Source of the DNA: Rubrivivax sp.
GTDB lineage: Bacteria; Pseudomonadota; Gammaproteobacteria; Burkholderiales; Burkholderiaceae_C
Length of the DNA: 34,751 nucleotides
NCBI GenBank assembly: GCA_027487585.1
Contig: JAIYDH010000100.1
Location: 1-34,751 of the forward strand
Direction of reading: 5' to 3'
A model generated the notes under the pieces. That model was not told the DNA's origin. It did not search any database and worked only from the letters and a program-made list of their open reading frames with translations. This document shows, piece after piece, positions 15,799 to 24,830 of the stretch. Within the stretch, counting starts at the first letter, position 1. The number at the start of each line of letters is the position of its first letter. The position numbers and the translations under genes are program-made.

Positions 15799-18579
15799 AT
15801 GAAGCCCCGCCCGCTGGCCCTGGAGCAACCCCTGCCGCTGGCCGAACGCCCGGGCGCGCCGCTGCCCGGCCCCAGCGACTGGAGCTTCGAGCTCGTCGAG
15901 CGCTACCACCGCATCATCGCGGACACGGCGGCGCGCTTCGGCCTGGACACCTACCCCAACCAGCTCGAAATCATCACCGCCGAGCAGATGATGGACGCCT
16001 ACGCCAGCGTGGGCATGCCGGTGAACTACCGCCACTGGAGCTACGGCAAGGAGTTCATTGCCACCGAGAAGAACTACAAGCGAGGCCACATGGGGCTGGC
16101 CTACGAGATCGTCATCAACAGCAACCCTTGCATCAGCTACCTGATGGAAGAGAACACGCTGGCGATGCAGGCGCTCGTCATCGCGCACGCGGCCTACGGC
16201 CACAACAGCTTCTTCAAGGGCAACTACCTGTTCCGCATGTGGACGGACGCGGCGTCGATCATCGACTACCTCGTCTACGCCAAGAACTACGTCGCGGCCT
16301 GCGAAGAGAAGCACGGCATGGACGTGGTCGAGGGCTTCCTCGACAGCTGCCACGCACTGTCCAACCACGGCGTCGACCGCTACCGCCGCCCCACGCGCAA
16401 GAGCCTGGCGCAGGAACTCGCCGAGCGAGTAGACCGCGAGGAGTACGCGCAGCGCCAGGTCAACGACCTCTGGCGCACGCTGCCGCGCAAGGCCGAGAAG
16501 GAGGCCGCCGCCAGCGAGAGCAAGCGCTTCCCCGAGGAGCCGCAGGAGAACCTGCTGTACTTCATCGAGAAGAACGCGCCGCTGCTGGAGCCCTGGCAGC
16601 GCGAGATCGTGCGCATCGTGCGCAAGGTGGCGCAGTACTTCTACCCGCAGCGGCAGACGCAGGTCATGAATGAAGGTTGGGCCTGCGTCACTGGCGACAC
16701 CCTCATCGTCACCGATCACGGGCTGATGCCGGCCCAGGAGTTGGTCGATACGCAGTTCGATGGTCGGGTCGAGGACGGCAACCGCGTCGTCAACTGGTTC
16801 TCACACCCCCAAAAGCCGCGCGTGCGCATCACCACCCGGCACGGCTACGTGCTGCATGGCGGCGCCGACCACAAGCTGCTGCTGGGCGACCAGTGGGTGG
16901 AGCTGCAGGCCCTGCGCGTGGGCGACAGCGTCGAGATCCGGCGCGGCCAAGGTGTGTTTGCATCGCAGCCCGCAGCCATCGACTACGACACCGCCAGCCG
17001 GCCGCGGCTGGCCGAGGTGTGCGCTCGACACGGCTTGTCCATGCACACCTTCCTGAAGTGGCAGTCGGGCCATCGGCAGCTGCGCGTGTCAGCCGATCAT
17101 GCCGCGCGCCTGGCGGCCTGCCAGGCCGAGTGGCTGGCGATCAAGGCCGATGTGGGGTTGCCGCTCACCCTGCGCAGTGCCGACGATCTGCCTCGCCGTC
17201 CGGCCACGCTGGATGCCGACCTGGCCGAGGTGCTGGGGCAGCTCACCGGCGACGGCTTCGTCGAGACCACGCACTCCGGGCGCATCAACCTGACCTCACA
17301 AGACGCGGTCTTGCTCGACTTCTTCGAGCAGACGCTGTTTGCGCAGTTCGGTCTGCAGGCCCGCCGTCGCCCCGACAGGAACCACTTCAACAGCACCGTG
17401 CACAGCGCTGCGCTGGCGCGGGTGCTGGTGGAGAACCTGCACTTCGCCCAAGGCACGGGCGCTGCCGGCCGCAAGACCGTGCCCGAGCTCGTGCTGCGCT
17501 CGCCGCGCGCCGTGGTGGCGGCCTTCCTGCGCGGACACTTCGACACCGACGGCTGCGTGTCGGTGGCCGATCGCCAGGTGATCCTGGTGAGCAAGAGCCT
17601 GGCGCTGCTGCGCACCGAGCAGTTGCTGCTGCTGAACCTGGGGCTGGTGTGCTCGGTCAGGCCCCAGCGCGACGGCACGCACCGCCTCGTCATCACCGGC
17701 AGCGATCTGCGGCTGTACCAGCGGGAGATCGGCTTCCGCCTGCCGGCCAAACAGGCGGCCCTGCAACAGGTGCTGGACGAGACCCACTGGTTCCTGAAGA
17801 AGGACGACAAGACGACCATCGAGTCCATCGACCACGACACCGGGCCCGTGGTCGATTTCAGCGTCGAGAACTCGCACGCCTACAAGGCCAGTTGCTTCAT
17901 CAACCACAACTGCTTCTGGCACCACCGCATCCTGAACACGATGTACGACGACGGCTTCCTGACCGACGGCGTGATGATCGAGTGGCTGAAGTCGCACACC
18001 AACGTCATCTTCCAGCCGCCGGTGGGGCACCCGGCGTACAGCGGCCTGAACCCGTATGCGCTGGGCTTTGCGATGTACACCGACATCCAGCGCATCTGCG
18101 AGCACCCCACCGAGGAAGACCGCGCCTGGTTCCCCGACATCGCCGGCAAGCCCTGGCTGCCGACGCTGCACGAGGCGATGCGCAACTTCAAGGACGAGAG
18201 CTTCATCGGCCAGTACCTGAGTCCGAAGCTGATGCGCGAGCTGCGCCTGTTCGCCATCCGCGACGACGAGAAGGCGGCCGAGTACGAAGTGGCCGCCATC
18301 CACGACGAGCGCGGCTACCGCCGCGTGCGCGAGATGCTGAGCCACCAGTACGACCTCGGCAGCCGCGAGCCTAACATCCAGGTCTGGAACGTCAACCTGC
18401 GCGGCGACCGCAGCCTCACGCTGCGCCACTACCAGCACAACGACCGCCCGCTGCACGACACCGCCGCCGAGGTGCTGAAGCACGTGGCACGCCTCTGGGG
18501 CTTTGGCGTGCAGCTCGAAAGCGCCAACGGCAAGGGCGAGGTCACCAAGCGCTTCAGCGTGCCGGCACCTCAGCCCTGA
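15799..18579 (+). CDS. SpoVR family protein (YcgB-like) precursor containing an in-frame intein
   Basis: N-extein ...DWSFELVERYHRIIADTAARFGLDTYPNQLEIITAEQMMDAYASVGMP and C-extein CFWHHRILNTMYDDGFLTDG...; extein total about 517 aa. Confidence 0.96.
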   Translation: MKPRPLALEQPLPLAERPGAPLPGPSDWSFELVERYHRIIADTAARFGLDTYPNQLEIITAEQMMDAYASVGMPVNYRHWSYGKEFIATEKNYKRGHMGLAYEIVINSNPCISYLMEENTLAMQALVIAHAAYGHNSFFKGNYLFRMWTDAASIIDYLVYAKNYVAACEEKHGMDVVEGFLDSCHALSNHGVDRYRRPTRKSLAQELAERVDREEYAQRQVNDLWRTLPRKAEKEAAASESKRFPEEPQENLLYFIEKNAPLLEPWQREIVRIVRKVAQYFYPQRQTQVMNEGWACVTGDTLIVTDHGLMPAQELVDTQFDGRVEDGNRVVNWFSHPQKPRVRITTRHGYVLHGGADHKLLLGDQWVELQALRVGDSVEIRRGQGVFASQPAAIDYDTASRPRLAEVCARHGLSMHTFLKWQSGHRQLRVSADHAARLAACQAEWLAIKADVGLPLTLRSADDLPRRPATLDADLAEVLGQLTGDGFVETTHSGRINLTSQDAVLLDFFEQTLFAQFGLQARRRPDRNHFNSTVHSAALARVLVENLHFAQGTGAAGRKTVPELVLRSPRAVVAAFLRGHFDTDGCVSVADRQVILVSKSLALLRTEQLLLLNLGLVCSVRPQRDGTHRLVITGSDLRLYQREIGFRLPAKQAALQQVLDETHWFLKKDDKTTIESIDHDTGPVVDFSVENSHAYKASCFINHNCFWHHRILNTMYDDGFLTDGVMIEWLKSHTNVIFQPPVGHPAYSGLNPYALGFAMYTDIQRICEHPTEEDRAWFPDIAGKPWLPTLHEAMRNFKDESFIGQYLSPKLMRELRLFAIRDDEKAAEYEVAAIHDERGYRRVREMLSHQYDLGSREPNIQVWNVNLRGDRSLTLRHYQHNDRPLHDTAAEVLKHVARLWGFGVQLESANGKGEVTKRFSVPAPQP
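16684..17910 (+). other. Intein (about 409 aa) with LAGLIDADG homing endonuclease inside SpoVR
   Basis: Starts CVTGDTLIVTDHGLMPAQELV (block A, Cys1), contains LGQLTGDGF and FLRGHFDTDGCV (LAGLIDADG), ends VVDFSVENSHAYKASCFINHN followed by Cys+1; extein reads MNEGWA|CFWHH. Confidence 0.95.
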
Positions 18580-18591
18580 GCAGAGCCGGGT

Positions 18592-20013
18592 CTACGCCCG
18601 GAACACCTTGCCCGGGTTCATGATGTTCTTCGGGTCCAGCGCCTGCTTCACGCTGCGCATCAGCGCCACCGTGCCTTCGCCGGCTTCCTGCACCAGGTAG
18701 CCCATCTTGTGCAGCCCGATGCCGTGCTCGCCGGTGCAGGTGCCGCCCAGGCGGATGGCGCGTTCCACCATCAGCACATTCAGCCGTTCCACCGCCGCGT
18801 GCTCGGCCGCGTCGTCGGGGTCCATCAGGTAGCTCAGGTGGAAGTTGCCGTCGCCCACGTGGCCGACGATCCAGTACGGGATGCCGCTGGCCTCGGCCTC
18901 GGCCACGCTCTCGTTGATGCTCTCGGCGAGCTTGGAGATGGGCACGCAGGTGTCGCTGCTCTGGCAGCGGCAGCCGGGGCGCATCTGCAGCGCCGCGAAA
19001 TAGGCCTGGTGGCGCGCCGTCCACAGCTTGGTGCGCGCCTCGGGCGTGGTCGCCCACTGGAAACCGCCGCCACCAAATTCGGCCGCCAGCTCCTGCACGA
19101 TCTCGGCCTGTTCCTTGACGCCGGCCTCGCTGCCGTGGAACTCCATCAGCAGCATCGGCTGCTCGGCCAGGTCGAGCTTGCTGTGGCGGTTGACGGCGCG
19201 GATGGCATGCGCGTCGAGCAGCTCGCAGCGCGCGATCGGCACGCCCATCTGGATGATCTGGATGGTGGTGCGCACCGCCGCGTCGATGCTCGGGAAGTGG
19301 CACACCGCGGCGCTCACGGCCTCGGGCAGCGGGTAGAGCTTGAGCGTGATCTCGGTCATCACGCCCAGCGTGCCCTCGCTGCCGACGAACAGGCGCGTCA
19401 GGTCGTAGCCGGCGCTGCTCTTGCGGGCGCGCGTGCCGGTGTGCACCAGCTCACCCGCAGCCGTGACGACCGTGAGCCCGAGCACGTTCTCGCGCATCGT
19501 GCCGTAGCGCACCGCGTTCGTGCCACTGGCGCGCGTGGCGGCCATGCCGCCGATGCTGGCGTTGGCGCCGGGGTCGATGGGGAAGAAGAGGCCGCTGTCC
19601 TTGATCTCGCGGTTGAGCTGCTCGCGCGTGACGCCGGCCTGCACGGTGACCGTCAGGTCTTCGGCGTGCACGGCCAGGATCTTCGTCATGCGTGAGAGAT
19701 CCAGGCTGATGCCGCCCTGCACCGCCAGCAGGTGGCCTTCGAGCGAGCTGCCCACGCCGAAGGGGATGACGGGCACCGCGTGCTCGTGCGCCAGGCGCAC
19801 GGCGAACATCACGTCGTCGTTGCTCTCGCAGAACAGCACGGCCTCGGGCGGCGCGGCGTCGTAGACGCTTTCGCCGCGGCCGTGCTGTTCGCGCACGGCC
19901 AGCGCGGTGCTGCAGCGCTCGGCGAAGCGGGCCTTCAGCGCCTCCAGCATGGCCGGGGGTACCGGGCGCAGCTCGATGCGGGGCAGCACGTGGTCGGGGA
20001 GCGGGGCGTTCAT
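18592..20013 (-). CDS. FAD-linked oxidase, D-lactate dehydrogenase (cytochrome)/GlcD-like
   Basis: PVIPFGVGSSLEGHLLAVQGGISLDLSRM, GANASIGGMAATRASGTNAVRYGTMRENVLGL, GTCTGEHGIGLHK, NIMNPGKVF. Confidence 0.93.
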   Translation of the reverse strand: MNAPLPDHVLPRIELRPVPPAMLEALKARFAERCSTALAVREQHGRGESVYDAAPPEAVLFCESNDDVMFAVRLAHEHAVPVIPFGVGSSLEGHLLAVQGGISLDLSRMTKILAVHAEDLTVTVQAGVTREQLNREIKDSGLFFPIDPGANASIGGMAATRASGTNAVRYGTMRENVLGLTVVTAAGELVHTGTRARKSSAGYDLTRLFVGSEGTLGVMTEITLKLYPLPEAVSAAVCHFPSIDAAVRTTIQIIQMGVPIARCELLDAHAIRAVNRHSKLDLAEQPMLLMEFHGSEAGVKEQAEIVQELAAEFGGGGFQWATTPEARTKLWTARHQAYFAALQMRPGCRCQSSDTCVPISKLAESINESVAEAEASGIPYWIVGHVGDGNFHLSYLMDPDDAAEHAAVERLNVLMVERAIRLGGTCTGEHGIGLHKMGYLVQEAGEGTVALMRSVKQALDPKNIMNPGKVFRA

Positions 20014-20091
20014 GGCAGGTCTCCTGAGACTGGGCGCGATTGTGGAACGTGCGCCTTCGCCCTGGCCAGTGCCGGCCTGCAGGCGCTGCCT

Positions 20092-21303
20092 TCAAACGCG
20101 CCAGTACAGCCTGCGGCGGTGCAGCCAGGCCGCCAGCGCGGCGTAGAAGGCCAGGTTCAGCAGTGCGAACAGCAGCGAGCCCAGGCGCGGGTCGGTGCTA
20201 ACGAGCGATGCGATCGGCACCGCCACCTGCTCGTGCACCCAGGGCAACGGGCTCGTCCAGCGCAGGCTGCCATCGGCGGCGGTGCCGGCTTCCCAGCGGA
20301 TCAGCCCCAGGAAGCGCGGCACCAAGCCCGCCAGCACGAACAGACCCAGCGGGTTGCGGCCGAACCAGGTGCACAGCGCCATCCAGCCCCAGGTGGCGCG
20401 CGCCGGCCGGCCGTCGATCTGCGTGCCGTGGTTCAACAGGTGGATCAGCGCCGCCAGCGTGGCCATTGCCAGCGCGGTGGTCAGCAGCACGTACGACGAG
20501 GTCCAGATCTTCTTGTTCAGCGGCATGCCCAGCTGCCAGGCGTAGGCCAGCACGCCCAGCACCACGGCGGCGGCGAAGAGGCGCGCCACGGCCCTGGCGT
20601 CGAGGGCAGCACGGGCCAGCGTGCGGCCCACCCACCAGCCCAGCAGCACCTGGGCGATGGCCGGCGGCGTGCTGGCCAGGCCTTCGGGGTCGAAAGGCAT
20701 GCCCTCGCCGCGGTAGAGGTGGCTCTCGCCGAGCAGGGCCTTGTCCCACGCGGTGCCGAACCAGCCCTGCAGCGAGTACGGATCGCCGGTTGTGCCCAAG
20801 GCCACACACATCGCCTGGTAGCCCAGCAGCAGCACGGCCACCACGGCGAGCACCGCACGCCGCGGCCGCGCCGTGTGGCGCTCGGCCCACCAGACGATGG
20901 CCGCCGCAGCGCCGAAGCACAGTGCGATGCGCTGCAGCACGCCCATCAGGCGCAGCTGGCTCCAATCGCGCAGCACCAGCTCGCCGGCGGCGTCCCAGCG
21001 CACGAAGGGCGCGGCGTTGAGCAGCAGGCCGATGCCGAAGATGAAGGCCGTGCGCCGCGCCACGCGGACCCAGAACACGCGCGGCGGCCCGGCGAGCAGC
21101 GCCGGCATCACGAGCGCCAGCGCATGGCCGACGGCGAAGAGGAAGAACGGGAACACCAGGTCGGTGGGCGTCACGCCGCGCCACGGCGCGTGTGCCAGCG
21201 GCGGGTACAGGGCGTTCCAGTTGCCGGGGTTGTTGACGAGGATCATCAGCGCCACGGTGGCGCCGCGGAACACATCAAGCGCCGGCTCGCGCGCGGTGGT
21301 CAC
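20092..21303 (-). CDS. DUF5009 / NagX / heparan-alpha-glucosaminide N-acetyltransferase-like membrane protein
   Basis: REPALDVFRGATVALMILVNNPGNWNALYPPLAHAPWRGVTPTDLVFPFFLFAVG and multiple TMs; GTG start overlapping the murQ stop. Confidence 0.87.
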   Translation of the reverse strand: MTTAREPALDVFRGATVALMILVNNPGNWNALYPPLAHAPWRGVTPTDLVFPFFLFAVGHALALVMPALLAGPPRVFWVRVARRTAFIFGIGLLLNAAPFVRWDAAGELVLRDWSQLRLMGVLQRIALCFGAAAAIVWWAERHTARPRRAVLAVVAVLLLGYQAMCVALGTTGDPYSLQGWFGTAWDKALLGESHLYRGEGMPFDPEGLASTPPAIAQVLLGWWVGRTLARAALDARAVARLFAAAVVLGVLAYAWQLGMPLNKKIWTSSYVLLTTALAMATLAALIHLLNHGTQIDGRPARATWGWMALCTWFGRNPLGLFVLAGLVPRFLGLIRWEAGTAADGSLRWTSPLPWVHEQVAVPIASLVSTDPRLGSLLFALLNLAFYAALAAWLHRRRLYWRV

Positions 21304-22346
21304 GAGCCGCCGTTCACAGGCCCCCGCTCGGGCGGAGCTTGTCGAGGCTCCAACTCCCGTTCGGGCTGAGCCTGTCGAAGCCCTGGTGGTGAACCGGACC
21401 CTTCGACAAGCTCAGGGTGAACGGCGGCGGACCCTTCGACAGGCTCAGGGCGAACGGAGGGGGGGAGCAAGGCCTGCTGCACGCTGCCTTCGGCCGCGGC
21501 CAGCCGCGCCTCGGCCGTGGCCTCGTCGACGCCGGCCTTGAGCATGACGATGGCCGTCTTCACACGCTTCCCGGCCGCCTGCAGCGCGGCCTGCGCAGCG
21601 GCCTCGTCCGCGCCACTGGCACGCACCGTCAGGCGCAGCGCGCGCTTCACGAGCTTGGCGTTGGTGGCGCGCAGGTCCACCATCAGGTTGCCGTACACCT
21701 TGTGCAGGCGCACCATGCAGGCGCTGCTGAAGCTGTTGAGCGCGATCTTCTGCGCCGTGCCGGCCTTCAGCCGCGTGCTGCCGCTGATGACCTCGGGCCC
21801 GGTGTCGAGCAGCACGCCGATGTGCGCCGCCGCCAGCAGCGCCGCGCCGGGGTTGTTGGCGATGCCGATGGTGAGCACGCCGGCCGTGCGCGCGGCGTCG
21901 ACCGCGCCCAGCGCGTAGGGCGTGCTGCCCGAGGCCGCCAGCGCGATGACGACGTCGTCGGGCGTGGGCTTCAGCGCCATCACGTCCTCTGCACCGCGCG
22001 GCGCGCTGTCTTCGGCGCCTTCCACGGCCACGAACATGGCGCCCTCGCCGCCGGCCAGCAGCGCCGGGGCGCGCTCGCGCGGCCAGTCGAAGGTGGGGCC
22101 GAGCTCGACGCTGTCGAGCACGCCCAGCCGCCCGCTGGTGCCCGCGCCCACGGTGATGAGCCGGCCGCCACGCTGCAGCCGCGGCACGGCGGCGTCCACC
22201 GCCTGCTGCAAGGCCGGCAGCGCCGCGCGCACGGCCTCGGCGGCGCGGGCCTGGTCATCGACGAAGGCGGCCAGCAGCTGCGCCGTGCCATAGCCGTCGA
22301 GGCCGGTGTGGTCGGGGTGGGCTTCCTCGGTGCGGGGCAGGGTCAT
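21300..22346 (-). CDS. murQ: N-acetylmuramic acid 6-phosphate etherase
   Basis: ITVGAGTSGRLGVLDSVELGPTF, VIALAASGSTPYALGAVDAAR, GPEVISGSTRLKAGTAQKIALNSFSS. Confidence 0.95.
   Translation of the reverse strand: MTLPRTEEAHPDHTGLDGYGTAQLLAAFVDDQARAAEAVRAALPALQQAVDAAVPRLQRGGRLITVGAGTSGRLGVLDSVELGPTFDWPRERAPALLAGGEGAMFVAVEGAEDSAPRGAEDVMALKPTPDDVVIALAASGSTPYALGAVDAARTAGVLTIGIANNPGAALLAAAHIGVLLDTGPEVISGSTRLKAGTAQKIALNSFSSACMVRLHKVYGNLMVDLRATNAKLVKRALRLTVRASGADEAAAQAALQAAGKRVKTAIVMLKAGVDEATAEARLAAAEGSVQQALLPPSVRPEPVEGSAAVHPELVEGSGSPPGLRQAQPERELEPRQAPPERGPVNGGS
21323..21457. repeat. Four REP-like units (two in each orientation) at the murQ 3' end
   Basis: Units 21323-21351 and 21356-21383 (CCCGTTCGGGCTGAGCCTGTCGAAGCCC type); inverted units 21395-21424 and 21428-21457 (CGGACCCTTCGACARGCTCAGGGYGAACGG). 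Confidence 0.9.
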
Positions 22347-22353
22347 GGGCCAG

Positions 22354-23991
22354 TCACGCCTTCAACAGATGCCGCGGGCCTTCGACGCCCGTGCGGCTGA
22401 CGGCCGCCAGCGTCACACGGTCGGCGCCGTCGATGACGAACTGCCGCGCGGCCCCTGGCAGCACCGCAAAGCGCCACTGGCCACCCACCCGCCGCCACAG
22501 CGCCCAGCGCGCCACGGCCACCTCACCCGCACCGGGTTCGATGAGCAGCCGATCGCCGTCGCGCCGCAGCGTCGGCGCCGCCGGCACGCGCTCGTCGAGC
22601 CAGGGCGTGGCCGGCACCAGCGCGGGCTCGGCATAGGCGCCGCTGCGCAGCGCGGTGGCCAGCCCGTCGCGGTCCTGCATCAGCGCCACCATGCTGAAGT
22701 GGATGTGCCCCGGCGTGCCCTGCTGCCGCATCAGCTGCACCTGCGCCAGCAGCTCGGCCGCGGGCCAGGCGCGCGGGCCGGTGGCCTCGTCGCCCGTGCG
22801 CTTGACCTGGCTCGTGAACACGCCAGGCCACAGGTGGCGCGGCGGTGCGGGCGAGAGGGCTGCCAGCTCGCGCTGCCAATGCGCCAGCAGCACCGGGAAC
22901 TCCTGGCCCCGGCGGTCGATGGGCCAGTACAGCTGCGGCACGAGGTAGTCGAGCCAGCCCTGCTGCAGCCACTGCTCGACGTCGGCAAACAGCTTGTCGT
23001 ACTGGCTGAAGCCGGTGATGCCGGCGGGCCGCCGCTCGGGCCGGCCGATGCCGAAGGGGCTGATGCCGAAGCGCGTGCCGGGGCGCACGCGGTGCACGGT
23101 GTCGTGCAGCTGCTCGACCAGGCTGTCGACGTTGGCGCGGCGCCAGTCGTCCCGCGCGAGCACGCCGCCGGCGGCACGGTAGCGGGCGTAGCTGGGGTCG
23201 TCGGGGAAGGGCAGCTCGGCGCTGCCCGGGCCGGCGGCCGGGTTGGCCAGCACGGGGTACGGGTAGAAATAATCGTCGATGTGAACGCCATCCACGGCGT
23301 AGCGGCGCAGCACGTCGGCCACCACCGCCAGCGTGTGCTCGGCCGCCGCGGGCTCGCCGGGATCCATCCACAGCTGCTCGCCATAACGCTTGACCAGCGC
23401 GGGCTCGCGCACCGCCAGGTGCGGCGCCACCGGTGGCGTCTTGGCGGCCGAGTGGCGCGCGCGGTAGGGGTTGAACCACACGTGCAGCTCGATGCCGCGC
23501 GCATGCGCCTGCTCCAGCCAGAAGGCCAGCGGGTCCCAGGGCGCCTCGCCGGCCAGCCAGGGCGCGCGGCCTTGCGCGCCCGAGAGGAACTCGGTCCAGG
23601 GCTCCAGCGCCGAGAGGTAGATGGCGTCACCCGCCGGCCTCACCTGCAGCACCAGCAGGTTGAGGTTGAGCTCGCGCGCGCGCTCCAGCAGCGCCAGGGC
23701 TTCGCTGCGCTGCTGCGCGGCGCTCAGGCCGGGGCGGCTGGGCCAGTCGATGTTGGCGACGGTGGCGATCCAGGCGCCGCGCACCTCGCGCGGGGCCGCA
23801 GGCGGCAGATCGGCGGCGGGCCCGGACGGCGTCGTGTCGGCCCCGCCCAGCGGCGGCGACAGGGGCGGCGCCGGCTCGAGCAGCGGTGCCGGCCGGTCGG
23901 GGCCGACGCAGCCCGAGGCCAAGGCGCCGAAGGCGCCCAGGGCCGTGAGCGCCCCCAGCGCGGCGCGGCGGTTGGGCAGCGGCGCCGTCAT
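22354..23991 (-). CDS. Family 10-like glycosidase (GHL10/YddW-type) lipoprotein
   Basis: Leader ...LGAFGALASGC; EVRGAWIATVANIDWPSRPGL, YAVDGVHIDDYFYPYP, WFNPYRAR. Confidence 0.87.
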   Translation of the reverse strand: MTAPLPNRRAALGALTALGAFGALASGCVGPDRPAPLLEPAPPLSPPLGGADTTPSGPAADLPPAAPREVRGAWIATVANIDWPSRPGLSAAQQRSEALALLERARELNLNLLVLQVRPAGDAIYLSALEPWTEFLSGAQGRAPWLAGEAPWDPLAFWLEQAHARGIELHVWFNPYRARHSAAKTPPVAPHLAVREPALVKRYGEQLWMDPGEPAAAEHTLAVVADVLRRYAVDGVHIDDYFYPYPVLANPAAGPGSAELPFPDDPSYARYRAAGGVLARDDWRRANVDSLVEQLHDTVHRVRPGTRFGISPFGIGRPERRPAGITGFSQYDKLFADVEQWLQQGWLDYLVPQLYWPIDRRGQEFPVLLAHWQRELAALSPAPPRHLWPGVFTSQVKRTGDEATGPRAWPAAELLAQVQLMRQQGTPGHIHFSMVALMQDRDGLATALRSGAYAEPALVPATPWLDERVPAAPTLRRDGDRLLIEPGAGEVAVARWALWRRVGGQWRFAVLPGAARQFVIDGADRVTLAAVSRTGVEGPRHLLKA

Positions 23992-24830
23992 GGCTTGGCT
24001 TTTGGCGCGGGCAGGGGGTTGTTCAGCACCCACAGCAGCGCGGCACTCTCGGCGTCCATCTTGGCGCGGTGGTCGGTGGGCCGGTAGCGCATCTGGAAGT
24101 TCATCATCACGCGGCGACTCTGCTCGTCCCACTGCCCTGTGCGCTCGATCTGGAAGCCCCATTGCTGCAGCTGTTGCTGGAACCAGGCCGCATCCGGCAG
24201 CGCGGCCTCGTACACAGCACGCTGGGCGGCCACGCGGGCGGCATCGGGCAGCGGCGGCACCAGGCCCGCGGCGGCCAGGCGGTGCCAGGGGAAGGTGGGT
24301 CCGGGGTCTTCCTTGTACGAAGGGGTCACTTCGCCATGGCCGAGCACGCGCTCGGGCCGGATCTGGTGGCGCGTGACGATGTCGCGCACCAGCGGGATCA
24401 GCGCGTCGATCTGCGCCTGCGAAAACGGCAGGTATTCGCGCTCGCCATCGGGCTGCTTGCGAAAGCCCGGGTGCACGATCTCGATGCCGATGCTGCTGGC
24501 GTTGAGCAGCCGGTGGCCCTTCCAGCCACTGACGCCCGAGTGCCAGGCACGGCGGTTTTCGTCGACGAGGCGGTAGATGCGCGGCGGCGTCTCGTCCGTC
24601 AGCAGGTAGTGCGCCGAGACCTCGCGCTCGGTCAGGATGTGCAGGCTTTGCGGCAGGTCGGCCACTGTGTAGTGGATGACGAGAAACAGCGCCCTGCTGT
24701 CCTGCCCCTTGGCGGTGTGCGTGGTGACGACGGGGATGCCGCCTTCGGTGGTGCCCATGCCGGGCGTGGCGCAGCCGGCGATCAGCAGGGGCACGAGCAG
24801 AGCGGCGGCGGCTCGGAGCAGGCAGTTCAT
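23988..24830 (-). CDS. N-acetylmuramoyl-L-alanine amidase (AmiD/AmpD-like) lipoprotein
   Basis: Lipobox LLIAGC; FLVIHYTVADLPQSLHILTEREVSAHYLL, NASSIGIEIVHPG, VLGHGEVTPSYKEDPGPTFPW. Confidence 0.92.
   Translation of the reverse strand: MNCLLRAAAALLVPLLIAGCATPGMGTTEGGIPVVTTHTAKGQDSRALFLVIHYTVADLPQSLHILTEREVSAHYLLTDETPPRIYRLVDENRRAWHSGVSGWKGHRLLNASSIGIEIVHPGFRKQPDGEREYLPFSQAQIDALIPLVRDIVTRHQIRPERVLGHGEVTPSYKEDPGPTFPWHRLAAAGLVPPLPDAARVAAQRAVYEAALPDAAWFQQQLQQWGFQIERTGQWDEQSRRVMMNFQMRYRPTDHRAKMDAESAALLWVLNNPLPAPKAKP

Noticed and set aside
16684-17910. Group I/II intron or IS element as the spoVR insertion
   Set aside because: The insertion is fully translated in frame and has intein splicing blocks at both ends; no terminal repeats or transposase
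16677-18374. Alternative-frame 565-aa ORF across the intein
   Set aside because: Arg/Ala/Pro-rich frame-shifted shadow of SpoVR/intein; the correct frame carries all intein blocks
19732-21369. 545-aa and neighbouring long plus-strand ORFs
   Set aside because: Gln/His/Arg-rich antisense frames over the GlcD-like and NagX-like genes, no domain signature
21395-21457. CRISPR-like direct repeats
   Set aside because: Only two direct ~30-bp units with a 3-bp gap and two inverted partners; REP-like, no spacers or cas genes
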